The translations under genes and the position numbers were made by a program. Under the pieces are notes generated by a model. The model saw only the letters and a program-made list of their open reading frames with translations, was not told where the DNA came from and made no database searches. This document shows positions 9,901-20,456 of a DNA stretch of 64,000 nt, piece after piece. Source of the stretch: Mycolicibacterium litorale (GTDB lineage: Bacteria; Actinomycetota; Actinomycetes; Mycobacteriales; Mycobacteriaceae); contig NZ_AP022586.1 in the NCBI RefSeq assembly GCF_010731695.1, forward strand, positions 1,240,001 to 1,304,000, written 5' to 3'. Numbering within the stretch: position 1 is the first letter of the stretch; each line of letters begins with the position of its first letter.

Positions 9901-10129
9901 GGCCAAGGACCGCATCCGCGAACTGCAGGAGCTGCGCAAGTCGAGCGGGCTGGACGTCTCGGACCGGATCACCGTGGTCATGTCGGTACCGCAGACCCAC
10001 GAGGACTGGGCGCGCGCCCACCGCGACCTGATCGCCGGGGAGATCCTGGCGACCGCGTTCGAGTTCGGTGAACCCACCGACGGCGCCGAGATCGGCGACG
10101 GCGTGCGGGTGGCGATCGCCAAGGCCTGA
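6983..10129 (+). CDS. ileS: Isoleucyl-tRNA synthetase
   Basis: Charges tRNA-Ile in the cytosol. 1048 residues, full length. Class I motifs are clear: the HIGH-type PHYGH near residue 57 and KMSKS ([11 protein letters not shown]) near 626. Between them is the editing (CP1) domain, with [15 protein letters not shown] near 235. The anticodon-binding and C-terminal regions fill the last 400 residues. GTG 6983 is chosen because CAGGAG lies 9 bases upstream; the in-frame codons before it belong to the T-box leader. Mycobacterial IleRS is of the eukaryote-like, mupirocin-tolerant class (family knowledge). Expression is expected to respond to uncharged tRNA-Ile. Confidence 0.97.
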   Translation: MTAYPKPASGAPNFPELEADVLGYWDSDDTFRASIARRDGAPEYVFYDGPPFANGLPHYGHLLTGYVKDIVPRYRTMRGYKVERRFGWDTHGLPAELEVQRQLGITDKADIDAMGIEKFNDACRASVLKYTDEWRSYVTRQARWVDFDNDYKTLDLGFMESVIWAFKQLWDKGLAYQGVRVLPYCWNDETPLSSHELRMDDDVYQSRQDPAITVGFQVLDGPLAGSHLLVWTTTPWTLPSNQAVAVNPDVTYVQVAVPGEVSGRKYVLAEARLAAYARELGEEPEVLATVTGSELLGTRYLPPFPYFTDRPEAHNAFQVLRGEFVTTEDGTGIVHMAPAYGEDDKATTDTVGITPVTPVDSKGRFDAGVPDYQGQHVFDANPQIIRDLKNGTGSAAANGAVLVRHETYEHSYPHCWRCRNPLIYRAVSSWFIKVTEFRDRMVELNQEITWYPEHVKDGQFGKWLQGARDWSISRNRYWGTPIPVWMSDDPEYPRIDVYGSLDELERDFGVRPTNLHRPFIDELTRPNPDDPTGKSTMRRIEDVLDVWFDSGSMPYAQVHYPFENAEWFAGGGSEDAHFPGDFIVEYIGQTRGWFYTLHVLATALFDRPAFKTCVSHGIVLGNDGQKMSKSLRNYPDVTEVFDRDGSDAMRWFLMASPILRGGNLVVTEQGIREGVRQVLLPLWNAYTFLALYAPQKGTWRTDSTHVLDRYILAKLAQLRDDLTESLDVCDISGACDELRQFTEALTNWYVRRSRSRFWEEDRDAIDTLHTVLEVTTRLAAPLLPLATEKIWRGLTDGRSVHLTDWPEADLLPHDPALVAAMDQVRSVCSTASSLRKAKKLRVRLPLPKLTVAVADPAQLEPFADLIADELNVKAVELTADIDTYGRFELTVNARVAGPRLGKDVQAAIKAVKAGEGVVNPDGTLTAGPAVLRPEEYSSKLVAADPEYTAALPDGAGLVVLDGTVTPELEAEGWAKDRIRELQELRKSSGLDVSDRITVVMSVPQTHEDWARAHRDLIAGEILATAFEFGEPTDGAEIGDGVRVAIAKA

Positions 10130-10133
10130 GCGC

Positions 10134-10352
10134 TCAGCCGCGGCTGACCCGGGCCGACTCGTCGCCGAAGGTGACGGTGTCGCCCGGGTGCAGTTGCCGT
10201 CCCCGGCGGAGCTCGACCTCGCCGTTGACGGTCACCAGCCCGTCGGCGATCGCCGATTTGGCGTCCGCCCCGCTGTCGAGCAGTGACGACAGCTTGAGGA
10301 ACTGGCCGAGGCGGATGGTGTCGTCACCGATCGGAACGTCGTGCGCCGCCAT
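10134..10352 (-). CDS. S4-domain RNA-binding protein (YbcJ-like)
   Basis: 72-residue single S4 domain: RLGQFLKLSSLLDSGADAKS, an ADGLVTVNGEVE turn, then RRGRQLHPGDTV. This is the compact fold of YbcJ/YaaA-like proteins, which bind structured RNA, probably on ribosomes (family knowledge). It is tail-to-tail with ileS (4-base gap) and divergent from dinB, with only 32 bases between the starts. No enzymatic domain is attached. Confidence 0.82.
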   Translation of the reverse strand: MAAHDVPIGDDTIRLGQFLKLSSLLDSGADAKSAIADGLVTVNGEVELRRGRQLHPGDTVTFGDESARVSRG

Positions 10353-10371
10353 GCCCGTCAGGCTAACGCCC

Positions 10372-10377
10372 TAGCAT
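10372..10377 (+). promoter_or_regulatory. -10 box of dinB, leaderless
   Basis: TAGCAT lies 7 bases before GTG 10385 in the 32-base divergent gap. I see no SOS (LexA) box in this gap. Confidence 0.5.
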
Positions 10378-10384
10378 CGGCGGG

Positions 10385-11749
10385 GTGGACGTGCGCTGGG
10401 TCCTGCATCTGGACATGGACGCGTTCTTCGCGTCGGTCGAGCAGTTGACCCGGCCCACCCTGCGTGGGCGGCCGGTGCTCGTCGGCGGTCTGGGCGGGCG
10501 CGGCGTGGTGGCCGGCGCGAGTTACGAGGCCCGGGTGCACGGTGCGCGTTCGGCGATGCCCATGCACCAGGCCCGCAGGCTCGTCGGAGCGCCCGCGGTG
10601 GTGCTGCCGCCGCGCGGGGTGGTCTACGGCCTGGCGAGCCGCCGGGTGTTCGACACCGTGCGCAGCCTCGTCCCGGTGCTCGAGCAGTTGTCGTTCGACG
10701 AGGCGTTCGGCGAACCGCAGGAGCTGGCGGGCGCCTCGGCGGACGAGGTGACGGCGTTCTGCGAGCGGCTGCGGGGGCGGGTGCTGGAGGAGACGGGGCT
10801 CGTCGCGTCGGTGGGAGCCGGCTCGGGCAAGCAGATCGCGAAGATCGCCTCTGGGCTGGCCAAACCGGACGGCATCCGGGTGGTGCGGCGCGACGAGGAG
10901 CGCAGGCTGCTCGACGGGCTGCCGGTGCGCAAGCTGTGGGGGATCGGTCCGGTCGCCGAGGAGAAGCTGCACCGGCTCGGCATCGAGACCATCGGTCAGC
11001 TCGCGGCGCTGTCGGAGCCCGAGGTGGCCGACATCCTGGGGGTGGCGGTGGGGCTCGCGCTGCACCGGCTCGCCAAGGGCGTCGACGATCGGCCCGTCGC
11101 CGAACGGGCCGAAGCCAAGCAGATCAGCGCCGAATCGACCTTCCCGGCGGACCTCATCACCCTCGACCAGGTGCGCGAGGCGGTCGGGCCGATCGCCGAG
11201 CACGCCCACCGGCGGTTGGTCAAGGACGGGCGCGGCGCCCGCACGGTCACCGTGAAGCTGAAGAAGTCGGATATGAGCACGCTGACCCGGTCGGCGACGC
11301 TGCCGTCGGCCACCACCGACGCGGCGACGCTCGCCGCCACCGCCCGCCGGCTGCTGGTGGACCCCGTCGAGATCGGCCCGATCCGCCTTGTCGGCGTTGG
11401 CTTTTCGGGTCTGTCGGAGGTGCGGCAGGAATCCCTGTTCCCCGACCTGGAACTGGTCGAGGACGATCCGGCGACGCGTCCGGTGCTGCCGCCGTCGGTG
11501 AGTGAGGCGGCCGCGGTGGCGCCGGCGTGGCAGGTCGGCGACGACGTCGCCCACCCCGAATGGGGGCACGGCTGGATCCAGGGCGCCGGCCACGGCGTCA
11601 TGACCGTCCGGTTCGAGACCCGCAGTACCGGGCCGGGTTCGGCGCGGACGTTCCCGCACGACCTGCCCGAGATCGTCCGGGCCAATCCTGTCGACAGCCT
11701 CGACTGGCCCGAGTACGTGGGGGCGCTCGCTCAGGTCGAGTCGCCCTGA
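10385..11749 (+). CDS. dinB: Y-family translesion DNA polymerase IV (DinB1/DinX)
   Basis: Error-prone polymerase that copies damaged or mispaired templates. 454 residues. Palm motif [12 protein letters not shown] at residues 8-19 and the second acidic motif SFDEAF near 104 supply the metal ligands; helix-hairpin-helix and little-finger regions follow. QESLFP near 347 matches a beta-clamp-binding motif (QxxLF). A further 100 residues after the clamp motif, including [11 protein letters not shown], form the extra C-terminal module seen in mycobacterial DinB1. GTG 10385 sits 7 bases after TAGCAT. The position after ileS matches M. tuberculosis dinX. Confidence 0.93.
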   Translation: MDVRWVLHLDMDAFFASVEQLTRPTLRGRPVLVGGLGGRGVVAGASYEARVHGARSAMPMHQARRLVGAPAVVLPPRGVVYGLASRRVFDTVRSLVPVLEQLSFDEAFGEPQELAGASADEVTAFCERLRGRVLEETGLVASVGAGSGKQIAKIASGLAKPDGIRVVRRDEERRLLDGLPVRKLWGIGPVAEEKLHRLGIETIGQLAALSEPEVADILGVAVGLALHRLAKGVDDRPVAERAEAKQISAESTFPADLITLDQVREAVGPIAEHAHRRLVKDGRGARTVTVKLKKSDMSTLTRSATLPSATTDAATLAATARRLLVDPVEIGPIRLVGVGFSGLSEVRQESLFPDLELVEDDPATRPVLPPSVSEAAAVAPAWQVGDDVAHPEWGHGWIQGAGHGVMTVRFETRSTGPGSARTFPHDLPEIVRANPVDSLDWPEYVGALAQVESP

Positions 11750-11750
11750 G

Positions 11751-12683
11751 TCAGCCCCAGCGCGCCAGCACGTCGGCGACGGGAGCGCCGGCGGCGAGCG
11801 CGGCCATCAGCAGCACGCGCGTCTGCGCGGGCCGCAGCGTCGGGACGACGAGCGCACCCGCTTCGACCAGGTCGTGTCCCGGCCCGTAGGCGGGCCGGAC
11901 CCGCCCGCCCGGCACCCGGGTCGACACCGCGACCACCACCCCGGCCGCGCACAACCGGCGCACACCGTCGATCACCGGCGCGGCCGCGTTCCCGGCGCCC
12001 AGCGCCTCGAGGACGACGGCCCGCGCGCCTGCGGCCGCGCAGGCGTCGAGGGCGGTCGCGTCACCACCGGGATAGGTGGCGACGATGTCCACCCGCGGCG
12101 CGCCCGCCGCCGACAGGTCGCCCAGATACGGACGCTCCTTCGGCCCGGTGCGGGTGAACCGGCCGCCGGCGACGGTGCCGACCGCGGGCCCGTCGAAGCC
12201 GTCGAGGCTGTCGGTCGCGACCTTGCGCACCCCCAGCGGCCGGCGGACGGTCCCGGCGAAGCTGACCAGCACGCCCAGGCCGCGGGCATCGCGGTCGGCG
12301 GCCACCGTCAGCGCGTCACGCAGGTTGGCAGGCCCGTCGGCGTCGGGGGCGTCGGCGCCGCGCTGGGCACCGGTCAGCACCACGGGGATCGCGCCGTCGT
12401 AGGTGAGCTCGAGCCACAGCGCGGTCTCCTCCATGGTGTCGGTGCCGTGGGTGATCACCACTCCGTCGGCGCCGGACGCCGGCACGGCGCCGCGGATGCG
12501 GTCCCAGTCGGCCGGGGTGAGCTGCGAGCTGTCCTTGTTCAGCACGTCGATGACGCGCACGTCGTGGCCCGCGGTGTCGATGCCCGCGGTCAGCTCGGCG
12601 CCGCGGCGCTGCGGGCGGCGGACGCCGTCGGCGTCGGTGCTGGTGGCGATCGTGCCGCCGGTGGTGATCACGACGAGGCTCAC
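11751..12683 (-). CDS. ansA: L-asparaginase, type I/II fold
   Basis: Hydrolyses L-asparagine to aspartate and ammonia. 310 residues. The N-terminal TTGGTIA carries the catalytic threonine (about residue 9), and [10 protein letters not shown] near 75-84 holds the second Thr-Asp pair. No signal peptide is visible, so it is expected in the cytosol. In M. tuberculosis AnsA provides ammonia for nitrogen supply and acid tolerance (established). It is tail-to-tail with dinB (1 base between) and divergent from lspA. The start is GTG 12683, directly before the conserved first strand. Confidence 0.93.
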   Translation of the reverse strand: MSLVVITTGGTIATSTDADGVRRPQRRGAELTAGIDTAGHDVRVIDVLNKDSSQLTPADWDRIRGAVPASGADGVVITHGTDTMEETALWLELTYDGAIPVVLTGAQRGADAPDADGPANLRDALTVAADRDARGLGVLVSFAGTVRRPLGVRKVATDSLDGFDGPAVGTVAGGRFTRTGPKERPYLGDLSAAGAPRVDIVATYPGGDATALDACAAAGARAVVLEALGAGNAAAPVIDGVRRLCAAGVVVAVSTRVPGGRVRPAYGPGHDLVEAGALVVPTLRPAQTRVLLMAALAAGAPVADVLARWG

Positions 12684-12725
12684 GTGCGGAATTGTTCCGT
12701 ATCGACCGTTTGGGATGATGGTGTG

Positions 12726-13343
12726 GTGACTGACGAAACATCGGGCAAGGCCGAGTCCGCGACCGGCGCCGCCGAGCCCGCGGAGACCGCTGTGACCCCG
12801 CCGCCCCCGGCGCGGCGTCGCCTCGGCCTGCTGTTGTCGGTCGCGGCGGTGATCCTGGTGCTCGACATCGTGACCAAGGTGCTCGCGGTCCGGCTGCTGA
12901 CGCCCGGGCAACCGGTGTCGATCATCGGCGACACGGTGACCTGGACCCTGGTCCGCAACTCCGGGGCGGCGTTCTCGATGGCCACGGGCTACACCTGGGT
13001 GCTCACGCTGGTGGCGACGGGTGTGGTGATCGGCATCGTCTGGATGGGCAGGCGGCTGGTGTCGCCGTGGTGGGCGATCGGGCTGGGCCTCATCCTCGGC
13101 GGCGCGATGGGCAACCTGATCGACCGGTTCTTCCGGTCGCCCGGGCCGCTGCGCGGCCACGTGGTCGACTTCCTGTCCATCGGATGGTGGCCGGTCTTCA
13201 ACGTCGCGGACCCGTCGGTGGTCGGCGGGGCGATCCTGCTGGTGGTGCTGTCGCTGTTCGGCTTCGACTTCGACACCACCGGACGCCGGCGGCCCGAGGA
13301 CGAGACCCCGCCGGCGGCACGTCCCGCCGCCGATCCGTCATAG
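12726..13343 (+). CDS. lspA: Lipoprotein signal peptidase (signal peptidase II)
   Basis: Membrane aspartyl protease that cleaves prolipoprotein signal peptides after diacylglyceryl transfer by Lgt (also encoded in this window). 205 residues with four helices. Both catalytic aspartates are visible: GNLIDRFF near residue 125-132 and [11 protein letters not shown] near 157. The N-terminal 30 residues are a polar Ala/Glu-rich cytosolic tail. GTG 12726 is chosen over the adjacent GTG 12723. It heads a tight operon: its TAG overlaps the next GTG by one base. In mycobacteria lspA is needed for lipoprotein maturation and virulence (established). Confidence 0.96.
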   Translation: MTDETSGKAESATGAAEPAETAVTPPPPARRRLGLLLSVAAVILVLDIVTKVLAVRLLTPGQPVSIIGDTVTWTLVRNSGAAFSMATGYTWVLTLVATGVVIGIVWMGRRLVSPWWAIGLGLILGGAMGNLIDRFFRSPGPLRGHVVDFLSIGWWPVFNVADPSVVGGAILLVVLSLFGFDFDTTGRRRPEDETPPAARPAADPS

Positions 13344-14272
13344 TGGCGACCCGGTCGATGCCCGTGCCCGAGGGGCTGGGCGGGATGAGGGTCGACGCCG
13401 GGCTGTCGCGGCTGCTCGGACTGTCGCGCACCGCGGCCGCGGCGATCGCGGAGGACGGCGGCGTCGACCTCGACGGTGCGCCTGCGGGCAAATCGGACCG
13501 GCTCACCGCGGGCGCCTGGCTCGAGGTGCGGCTGCCGGAGGCCCCTGCGCCGGTGGAGAACACCCCGGTCGACATCGAGGGCATGGCGATCCTGTACTCC
13601 GACGACGACATCGTGGCGGTCGACAAACCGCCGGGGGTGGCCGCGCACGCGACCGTCGGCTGGCACGGCCCCACGGTGCTGGGCGGCCTGGCGGCCGCCG
13701 GCTTCCGGATCAGCACCTCCGGGATCCACGAACGCCAGGGCATCGTGCACCGCCTCGACGTCGGCACCTCGGGGGTCATGGTGGTGGCGTTGTCGGAGCG
13801 GGCCTACACGGTGCTCAAACGCGCGTTCAAACAGCGCACCGTCGAGAAGCGGTACCACGCGCTGGTACAGGGCCATCCCGATCCGAGCAGCGGCACGATC
13901 GACGCGCCGATCGGGCGGCACCGGGGTCACGACTGGAAGTTCGCGGTCACCGAGAACGGCAGGCACAGCGTCACCCACTACGACACGCTGGAGGCGTTCC
14001 AGGCGGCGAGCCTGCTCGACATCGAACTCGAGACGGGCCGCACCCACCAGATCCGCGTGCACTTCGCCGCACTGCACCATCCGTGCTGCGGTGACCTCAC
14101 CTACGGCGCCGACCCGACGCTGGCCCGCAAGCTCGGGCTGGAACGCCAGTGGCTGCACGCCCGGTCGCTGGCGTTCGCCCATCCGGCCGACGGGCGCCGC
14201 GTCGAGATCACCAGCCCGTACCCGGCCGACCTGCAACACGCCCTCGACGTGCTGCGCCGTCACGCCCGGTGA
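13343..14272 (+). CDS. RluD-family pseudouridine synthase
   Basis: Converts specific uridines, probably in 23S rRNA, to pseudouridine. 309 residues: an S4-like RNA-binding domain (about 12-70, [17 protein letters not shown]) followed by the RluA/RluD catalytic domain with [12 protein letters not shown], whose aspartate near 138 is the nucleophile, and the RTHQIRVH motif near 234. The GTG start overlaps the lspA stop (TAGTG). The M. tuberculosis counterpart is Rv1540. The target site cannot be told from sequence. Confidence 0.93.
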   Translation: MATRSMPVPEGLGGMRVDAGLSRLLGLSRTAAAAIAEDGGVDLDGAPAGKSDRLTAGAWLEVRLPEAPAPVENTPVDIEGMAILYSDDDIVAVDKPPGVAAHATVGWHGPTVLGGLAAAGFRISTSGIHERQGIVHRLDVGTSGVMVVALSERAYTVLKRAFKQRTVEKRYHALVQGHPDPSSGTIDAPIGRHRGHDWKFAVTENGRHSVTHYDTLEAFQAASLLDIELETGRTHQIRVHFAALHHPCCGDLTYGADPTLARKLGLERQWLHARSLAFAHPADGRRVEITSPYPADLQHALDVLRRHAR

Positions 14273-15222
14273 CCGACTCGCGCCGCGACGGCCTGCTGTT
14301 CGGCACTGGCGCCTACGTCTGGTGGGGGCTGTGCCCGGGGTTCTTCCTGCTGCTGCTGCCCGCCGGATCGCTGGAGATCCTGGCGCACCGCATCGTGTGG
14401 AGCGCGGTGTTCCTGCTGCTGGTGCTGGCCGTCGCCCGCCGGGTGGGCGATCTGCGCCGATTGCCGTGGCGCACATGGCTGCAACTGCTGGCGGCTTCAG
14501 CCCTGGTGTCGGCGAACTGGGGGGTCTACATCTACGCGGCCACCCACGGCCACGTCGTCGACGCCGCGCTCGGGTACTTCATCAACCCGCTGATCAGCGT
14601 CGCCCTTGGCGTGCTGGTGTTCCGCGAACGGATCAACCGCTGGCAGCAGGCGGCGCTGGTGCTGGCCGTCGGCGCGGTGGTCCTGCTCACCGTGTCGGTC
14701 GGCGCGCCGCCCTACATCGCGTTGGCGCTCGCGGTGACGTTCGCCTTCTACGGTCTGGTGAAGAAGGTGGTCACCGCGGACCCGAGGGTCAGCGTGGCGG
14801 TCGAGACGCTGATCGCACTGCCGATCGCGGGCGGCTACGTGGTGGCGCTGGAGCTCACCCACCGTGGGCACTTCCTCAGCGAGGGGGCGGGGCACACCGG
14901 TTTGCTGCTGCTGGCCGGTCCGGTCACCGCGATCCCGCTGCTGCTGTTCGCCGCGGCCGCACAGCGGCTGCCCATGGTGACGCTGGGTCTGCTGTTCTAC
15001 ATCAACCCGGGTCTGCAGATGGCCTGGGGTGTGCTGATCGGCCACGAACCGATGCCGGTGGCGCGGTGGATCGGCTTCGCGCTGATCTGGGTGGCGCTGG
15101 CGCTGCAGGCCGCAGACGCAGTGCGCCGCAGGGGACCCCGGCAACGCGGGGCGCGACCCGAACCCGCGCCCCCGGCGCACGTGGCGGACCCGTCGTCGTC
15201 CCGCGAGGCAAATCCGGGCTGA
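14269..15222 (+). CDS. rarD: EamA/RarD-type transporter
   Basis: Ten-helix inner-membrane permease of 317 residues with the RarD subfamily opening ([13 protein letters not shown], then [10 protein letters not shown]) and two EamA repeats (about 8-145 and 150-290). RarD proteins are in the drug/metabolite transporter superfamily, and their substrates are unknown. The GTG start overlaps the preceding stop by four bases (GTGA), so it is cotranslated with the pseudouridine synthase and lspA. A polar Arg/Pro tail follows the last helix. This gene does not sit here in M. tuberculosis, so it may be a rapid-grower addition (inference). Confidence 0.85.
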   Translation: MTDSRRDGLLFGTGAYVWWGLCPGFFLLLLPAGSLEILAHRIVWSAVFLLLVLAVARRVGDLRRLPWRTWLQLLAASALVSANWGVYIYAATHGHVVDAALGYFINPLISVALGVLVFRERINRWQQAALVLAVGAVVLLTVSVGAPPYIALALAVTFAFYGLVKKVVTADPRVSVAVETLIALPIAGGYVVALELTHRGHFLSEGAGHTGLLLLAGPVTAIPLLLFAAAAQRLPMVTLGLLFYINPGLQMAWGVLIGHEPMPVARWIGFALIWVALALQAADAVRRRGPRQRGARPEPAPPAHVADPSSSREANPG

Positions 15223-15283
15223 CCGCACACACTTGTCACGACCAGCGAACCTGGAGTTGGCATCGAGGTGTGGCAACGTCGGC

Positions 15284-15310
15284 CCCGCGAACGCGGATTT
15301 CGTTTGCGGG
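15284..15310 (+). terminator. Hairpin after rarD, probable terminator
   Basis: CCCGCGAACG and CGTTTGCGGG flank a 7-base loop, giving a 10-bp stem with one G-U pair, 61 bases after the rarD stop. No U tract follows, as is common in mycobacteria. Confidence 0.45.
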
Positions 15311-15318
15311 ACAGTCGG

Positions 15319-15354
15319 TTGCCTGGCGTAGGGCTATGTCCTAGCGTTTGCTAG
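15319..15354 (+). promoter_or_regulatory. Promoter and palindromic operator of the TetR gene
   Basis: A -35 like TTGCCT (15319-15324), a 17-base spacer and a -10 TAGCGT (15342-15347) stand 7 bases before GTG 15355. The palindrome CTAGC-GTTT-GCTAG (15341-15354) covers the -10 box and ends at the start codon, the expected place for an autorepressor operator. Confidence 0.6.
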
Positions 15355-16080
15355 GTGCAGCGCAAGGGCCGGGGGAAAACGGCGGCACGCGCCCGAGGAC
15401 GCCCGGTGGGCGCCGATTCTGCCCTCACCCGCAGGCAGATCGTCCGGGCCGGCCGCATGGTCGTCATCGAGCGCGGCTATTCCGGTATGACGTTCCAGGC
15501 CATAGCCGAACGGACCGGTCTGAGCCGGCCCACGCTGCACTACTACTTCAACACCCGTGAAGAGGTGTACGCGGGCGTCGTGATGGAGGTGCGGGAGGTC
15601 GTCGTCGACTGCGTCGCGCAGGCGCTGCGCCACGACCGGTTGCTGGACCGGCTCTCGGAGTTCGTGGCCGCGGTGCGCCGGGTGGACGCCCGGGACCCGT
15701 CGCTGGTGCCGTTCCTGATCAGCGCCCGCCTCGAACCGCAGCGCAACCCCGAGCTGTGGGCGATCAGCGATTCCCCGGTGCGGGCGTTCCTGAACCGGCT
15801 GGTCTCCGATGCGATCCAGCGGGGCGAACTGGACGCCGACACGGACATCGAAGGCGTCGCCGACCTGCTGCAGGTCATCCTCTACGGGTTGGCCTTCTAC
15901 TCCGGTTTCACCGACGGCCCGGCCGGTCTCAGCGCGATCGTCACGCCGCTGATCGAGCTGTTCGCGCACGGCCTCGTCACGGCGCCGCAGGGGCTGGAGC
16001 CCGCCGGTGGTGGCGCGCGGGGCGACGCTGCCGAAGACACGCATCACGACACGCCGAAGGGTGTCGGAGGGCGGTCCTAG
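15355..16080 (+). CDS. TetR-family transcriptional regulator
   Basis: 241 residues. An Arg/Lys-rich N-terminal arm ([15 protein letters not shown]) precedes the TetR HTH: TFQAIAERTGLSRPTLHYYF at about residues 43-62. The rest is the helical ligand/dimer domain, with no recognised ligand signature. GTG 15355 starts immediately after a palindrome that overlaps the -10 box, so autorepression is likely. Its stop codon TAG is the first half of the probable dnaE1 -10 box, so the two units are physically interlocked. The effector and other targets are unknown. Confidence 0.85.
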   Translation: MQRKGRGKTAARARGRPVGADSALTRRQIVRAGRMVVIERGYSGMTFQAIAERTGLSRPTLHYYFNTREEVYAGVVMEVREVVVDCVAQALRHDRLLDRLSEFVAAVRRVDARDPSLVPFLISARLEPQRNPELWAISDSPVRAFLNRLVSDAIQRGELDADTDIEGVADLLQVILYGLAFYSGFTDGPAGLSAIVTPLIELFAHGLVTAPQGLEPAGGGARGDAAEDTHHDTPKGVGGRS

Positions 16081-16083
16081 ACT
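16078..16083 (+). promoter_or_regulatory. -10 box of dnaE1
   Basis: TAGACT, 9 bases before ATG 16093. Its TAG is also the stop codon of the upstream TetR gene. No ribosome site precedes the ATG, so the message is leaderless or nearly so. Confidence 0.45.
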
Positions 16084-16092
16084 GGCGACCCT

Positions 16093-19000
16093 ATGAGCGG
16101 TTCAGTCGGGCAGTCCTCGGGGTCTTTTGTTCACCTGCACAACCACACCGAGTACTCGATGCTGGACGGTGCCGCGAAGGTCAAGCCGATGCTCGCCGAG
16201 GCCCAGCGCCTCGAGATGCCCGCGATCGGCATGACCGACCACGGAAACATGTTCGGTGCCAGCGAGTTCTACAACGGGGCCACCGCCGCCGGGATCAAGC
16301 CCATCATCGGCATCGAGGCCTACATCGCACCGGCCTCCCGGTTCGACACCAAACGCGTCCTGTGGGGCGATCCGAGCCAGAAGTCCGACGACGTCTCCGG
16401 CAGCGGGTCCTACACCCACATGACGATGGTCGCCGAGAACGCGACCGGTCTGCGCAACCTGTTCAAGCTGTCCTCGCTGGCCTCGTTCGAAGGGCAGCTC
16501 GGCAAATGGTCCCGGATGGACGCCGAGATCATCGCCGAACACGCCGAGGGCATCATCGCCACCACCGGCTGCCCGTCGGGCGAGGTGCAGACGCGACTTC
16601 GCCTCGGCCACCAGCGGGAGGCGCTCGAGGCGGCCGCCAAGTGGCGCGAGATCTTCGGGCCGGACAACTTCTTCCTCGAGCTGATGGACCACGGCCTCGA
16701 CATCGAACGCCGGGTGCGCGAAGGCCTGCTCGAGATCGGCCAGAAGCTCGGCATCCCGCCGTTGGCCACCAACGACTGTCACTACGTCACCCGCGAGGCC
16801 GCCCAGAACCACGAAGCGCTGCTGTGCATCCAGACCGGCAAGACGCTCTCTGACCCCACCCGGTTCAAATTCGACGGGGACGGTTACTACCTCAAGTCGG
16901 CGGCCGAGATGCGCGCGCTGTGGGACGGTCAGGTGCCCGGCGCCTGCGACTCCACCTTGCTGATCGCCGAGCGCGTCCAGCCCTATACCGAGGTGTGGGA
17001 ACCGCGCGACCGGATGCCGGTGTTCCCGGTGCCCGAGGGGCACGACCAGGCGACGTGGCTGCACCACGAGGTCATGGCGGGGCTGCGGCGGCGCTTCCCG
17101 TCCGGGGTCGGCCAGGACTACATCGAGCGCGCCGAGTACGAGATCAAGGTCATCTGCGACAAGGGCTTCCCGTCCTACTTCCTCATCGTCGCCGACCTCA
17201 TCAACTACGCGAAGTCGGTCGACATCCGCGTGGGGCCGGGGCGTGGTTCGGCCGCCGGTTCGCTGGTGGCCTACGCGCTGGGCATCACGAACATCGACCC
17301 GATCCCGCACGGCCTGCTGTTCGAGCGGTTCCTCAACCCGGAACGCCCGTCGGCGCCCGACATCGACATCGACTTCGACGACCGCCGCCGCGGTGAGATG
17401 CTGCGCTACGCCGCCAACAAGTGGGGCAGCGACCGCGTCGCGCAGGTCATCACCTTCGGCACCATCAAGACCAAAGCGGCACTGAAGGATTCGGCCCGGG
17501 TGCACTACGGTCAGCCCGGCTTCGCGATCGCCGACCGCATCACCAAGGCGCTGCCGCCGCCGATCATGGCCAAGGACATCCCGGTGTCGGGCATCACCGA
17601 TCCCACCCACGAGCGGTACAAGGAAGCCGCCGAGGTCCGCGCCCTGATCGACACCGACCCCGACGTGCGCACCATCTACGAGACCGCCCGCGGCCTCGAA
17701 GGCCTGGTCCGCAACGCCGGTGTGCACGCGTGCGCGGTGATCATGAGCTCCGAACCGCTGATCGACGCGATCCCGCTGTGGCGCCGCCCGCAGGACGGTG
17801 CGGTGATCACCGGCTGGGACTATCCGTCGTGTGAGGCCATCGGCCTGCTGAAGATGGACTTCCTCGGCCTGCGGAACCTGACGATCATCGGGGACTGCAT
17901 CGAGAACATCAAGGCCAACCGCGGCGTCGAGGTGGATCTGGAGACCCTGCCCCTCGACGACCCGAAGGCGTACGAACTGCTGGGCCGCGGCGACACGCTG
18001 GGTGTCTTCCAGCTCGACGGCGGCCCGATGCGGGATCTGCTGCGCCGCATGCAGCCCACCGAGTTCAACGACATCGTCGCCGTGCTCGCGCTGTACCGCC
18101 CCGGTCCGATGGGCATGAACGCCCACAACGACTACGCCGACCGCAAGAACAACCGGCAGGCCATCAAGCCGATCCATCCCGAACTCGAGGAACCGCTCAA
18201 GGAGATCCTCGCCGAGACCTACGGCCTGATCGTCTACCAAGAGCAGATCATGTTCATCGCCCAGAAGGTCGCCTCCTACACGATGGGCAAGGCCGACGCG
18301 CTCCGGAAGGCCATGGGCAAGAAGAAGCTCGAGGTGCTCGAAGCCGAGTACAAGGGCTTCCAGGAGGGCATGACCGCCAACGGGTTCTCGCAGGCCGCGG
18401 TGAAGGCGTTGTGGGACACCATCCTTCCGTTCGCCGGGTACGCGTTCAACAAATCGCACGCCGCCGGCTACGGCCTGGTGTCGTACTGGACGGCGTATTT
18501 GAAGGCCAACTATCCGGCCGAGTACATGGCGGGTCTGCTCACCTCGGTCGGCGACGACAAGGACAAGGCCGCGGTGTACCTGGCCGACTGCCGCCGGCTG
18601 GGGATCACGGTGCTGCCGCCCGACGTCAACGAGTCGGTGCAGAACTTCGCCTCGGTGGGCAACGACATCCGGTTCGGCCTCGGCGCGGTGCGCAACGTGG
18701 GCGCGAATGTGGTTGCCTCGCTGGTCAACACGCGCACGGAGAAGGGCAAGTACACCGACTTCTCGGACTACCTGAACAAGATCGACATCGCCGCCTGCAA
18801 CAAGAAGGTGACGGAGTCGCTGATCAAGGCCGGGGCGTTCGACTCGCTCGGCCATCCCCGCAAGGGCCTGTTCCTGGTGCACACCGACGCCGTCGACTCG
18901 GTGCTGGGCACCAAGAAGGCCGAGGCGATGGGGCAGTTCGACCTGTTCGGCGGGGCCGGTGACGCCGGCGGCGCGGATTCGGTGTTCACGATCAAGGTGC

Positions 19001-19650
19001 CCGAGGAGGAGTGGGAGGACAAACACAAGCTGGCCCTCGAGCGCGAGATGCTCGGGCTGTATGTGTCCGGCCACCCGCTCAACGGCGTCGCCCACCTGCT
19101 GGCCAACCAGGTGGACACCCAGATCCCCGCGATCCTCGACGGCGACGTGGCCAACGACGCGCAGGTGCTCGTCGGCGGTATCCTCGCCTCGGTCAACCGC
19201 CGGGTGAACAAGAATGGATTGCCCTGGGCCTCAGCACAATTGGAAGATCTCACCGGCGGTATCGAGGTGCTGTTCTTCCCGCAGACGTACTCGGTGTTCG
19301 GCGCGGAGATCGCCGACGACGTGGTGGTGCTGGTGAAGGCGAAGGTCGCCGCCCGTGACGACCGCATCGCGCTGATCGCCCACGAACTGGTGGTGCCCGA
19401 CTTCTCGAGCGCTCAGGCGGACCGGCCGCTGGCGGTCAGCCTGCCCACCCGGCAGTGCACGGTCGACAAGGTCAGCGCGCTCAAACAGGTGCTGGCCAAC
19501 CATCCCGGCACTTCCCAGGTCCACCTCCGGCTGATCAGCGGTGAGCGGATCACCACCCTGGAGCTGGATCAGTCGTTGCGGGTGACGCCCTCGTCGGCGC
19601 TGATGGGGGATCTCAAGGCGCTGCTGGGCCCCGGCTGCCTCGGCGGCTAG
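16093..19650 (+). CDS. dnaE1: DNA polymerase III alpha subunit (replicative polymerase)
   Basis: Catalytic subunit of the chromosomal replicase. 1185 residues, the expected size. The N-terminal PHP domain ([15 protein letters not shown] from residue 14) carries the metal-dependent proofreading exonuclease of mycobacterial DnaE1 (established). The polymerase aspartates are in PDIDIDFDD near 421. The finger region and tandem HhH follow, then QFDLFG near 947 as the beta-clamp-binding motif, and an OB fold near 1000-1090. It runs tail-to-tail into the membrane gene at 19647, overlapping by four bases. It is the target of nargenicin-type inhibitors (established). Confidence 0.97.
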   Translation: MSGSVGQSSGSFVHLHNHTEYSMLDGAAKVKPMLAEAQRLEMPAIGMTDHGNMFGASEFYNGATAAGIKPIIGIEAYIAPASRFDTKRVLWGDPSQKSDDVSGSGSYTHMTMVAENATGLRNLFKLSSLASFEGQLGKWSRMDAEIIAEHAEGIIATTGCPSGEVQTRLRLGHQREALEAAAKWREIFGPDNFFLELMDHGLDIERRVREGLLEIGQKLGIPPLATNDCHYVTREAAQNHEALLCIQTGKTLSDPTRFKFDGDGYYLKSAAEMRALWDGQVPGACDSTLLIAERVQPYTEVWEPRDRMPVFPVPEGHDQATWLHHEVMAGLRRRFPSGVGQDYIERAEYEIKVICDKGFPSYFLIVADLINYAKSVDIRVGPGRGSAAGSLVAYALGITNIDPIPHGLLFERFLNPERPSAPDIDIDFDDRRRGEMLRYAANKWGSDRVAQVITFGTIKTKAALKDSARVHYGQPGFAIADRITKALPPPIMAKDIPVSGITDPTHERYKEAAEVRALIDTDPDVRTIYETARGLEGLVRNAGVHACAVIMSSEPLIDAIPLWRRPQDGAVITGWDYPSCEAIGLLKMDFLGLRNLTIIGDCIENIKANRGVEVDLETLPLDDPKAYELLGRGDTLGVFQLDGGPMRDLLRRMQPTEFNDIVAVLALYRPGPMGMNAHNDYADRKNNRQAIKPIHPELEEPLKEILAETYGLIVYQEQIMFIAQKVASYTMGKADALRKAMGKKKLEVLEAEYKGFQEGMTANGFSQAAVKALWDTILPFAGYAFNKSHAAGYGLVSYWTAYLKANYPAEYMAGLLTSVGDDKDKAAVYLADCRRLGITVLPPDVNESVQNFASVGNDIRFGLGAVRNVGANVVASLVNTRTEKGKYTDFSDYLNKIDIAACNKKVTESLIKAGAFDSLGHPRKGLFLVHTDAVDSVLGTKKAEAMGQFDLFGGAGDAGGADSVFTIKVPEEEWEDKHKLALEREMLGLYVSGHPLNGVAHLLANQVDTQIPAILDGDVANDAQVLVGGILASVNRRVNKNGLPWASAQLEDLTGGIEVLFFPQTYSVFGAEIADDVVVLVKAKVAARDDRIALIAHELVVPDFSSAQADRPLAVSLPTRQCTVDKVSALKQVLANHPGTSQVHLRLISGERITTLELDQSLRVTPSSALMGDLKALLGPGCLGG

Positions 19651-20426
19651 CGCCGCTGCGGCCACGGTTCTTCGTTGCGGCGGCGCCGGTCGGCTTCGTC
19701 GGCACGGTCCTTGGCCCAGAACTCCTCGAAGCGTTCGCCGTCGCGGGAGCGCACGTTCGGCACGCGGTTCATCATGCGGCTGAGCCAGTCCGGGGGACGG
19801 GCGGGGTCCCACTGCGGCAGAACCAGGCTCAACGAGTACAGGGTCCGCAGTGCGACGAACACCCCGAAGAAGGCGGTGGGCGCGCCGGTCACCGCCACCG
19901 CGAGCATCCCGAGGATCAGCGTCAGATGGACGACGATGACGCGTCCCATCACGCGTTCGGCGGTCTGCTCCACCCGCAGGAACGGCCATGCCCGGATCAG
20001 CGGCAGGTCGACGACGAAGTCGACGACGACGAACACCAGCACGAGCAGGCATCCCGCGCCGGCGCTGCACCAGTCGACGTCGGCCAGTCCGCGGGCGCCG
20101 TTGTGGTTGAGCAACAACAGGATCACCCCGAGGAACAGCCCGTGCGCCCCGCAGAAGGCGAGGCTGACGAGCAGGAAACCGTGCAGGAAGGTGGAGTTCT
20201 GCGCGCCTGTGCGGCCGTTACCGGCCGCCCGGTACCTGAAGTGACCGCGCCGCGGGCTCAGCCGTTGGTGGACGGCGATCCGGATCGCGACGAACAGGCA
20301 TACCGCCACGGTCTCGAACCAGTACACCGCCAGTGTGGTCCCGGCCGACCAGCCCTCGACGAACCATCCCGCCGCCGGAACCGCGGTGACCGCGAGCCCG
20401 AACACGCCGTGAAGGAGTCGATTCAC
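19647..20426 (-). CDS. Conserved membrane protein (DUF6498-like)
   Basis: 259 residues with five or six hydrophobic helices, including a first helix near residues 5-30, [20 protein letters not shown] near 90-110, [13 protein letters not shown] near 130 and two later helices. The C-terminal 50 residues are charged and cytosolic ([16 protein letters not shown]). No catalytic motif is seen. Start GTG 20426 is preferred over upstream in-frame codons because it directly precedes the first helix; it has no clear ribosome site. Function unknown. Divergent from the SRPBCC gene with 30 bases between starts. Confidence 0.65.
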   Translation of the reverse strand: MNRLLHGVFGLAVTAVPAAGWFVEGWSAGTTLAVYWFETVAVCLFVAIRIAVHQRLSPRRGHFRYRAAGNGRTGAQNSTFLHGFLLVSLAFCGAHGLFLGVILLLLNHNGARGLADVDWCSAGAGCLLVLVFVVVDFVVDLPLIRAWPFLRVEQTAERVMGRVIVVHLTLILGMLAVAVTGAPTAFFGVFVALRTLYSLSLVLPQWDPARPPDWLSRMMNRVPNVRSRDGERFEEFWAKDRADEADRRRRNEEPWPQRR

Positions 20427-20456
20427 GTGCGTCAGTGTGTGCGCCAGGATGGAAAA

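Noticed and set aside
16102..19095. 997-codon minus-strand frame antisense to dnaE1
   Set aside because: Typical high-GC antisense frame; composition follows dnaE1 codons, and dnaE1 is full length with all motifs.
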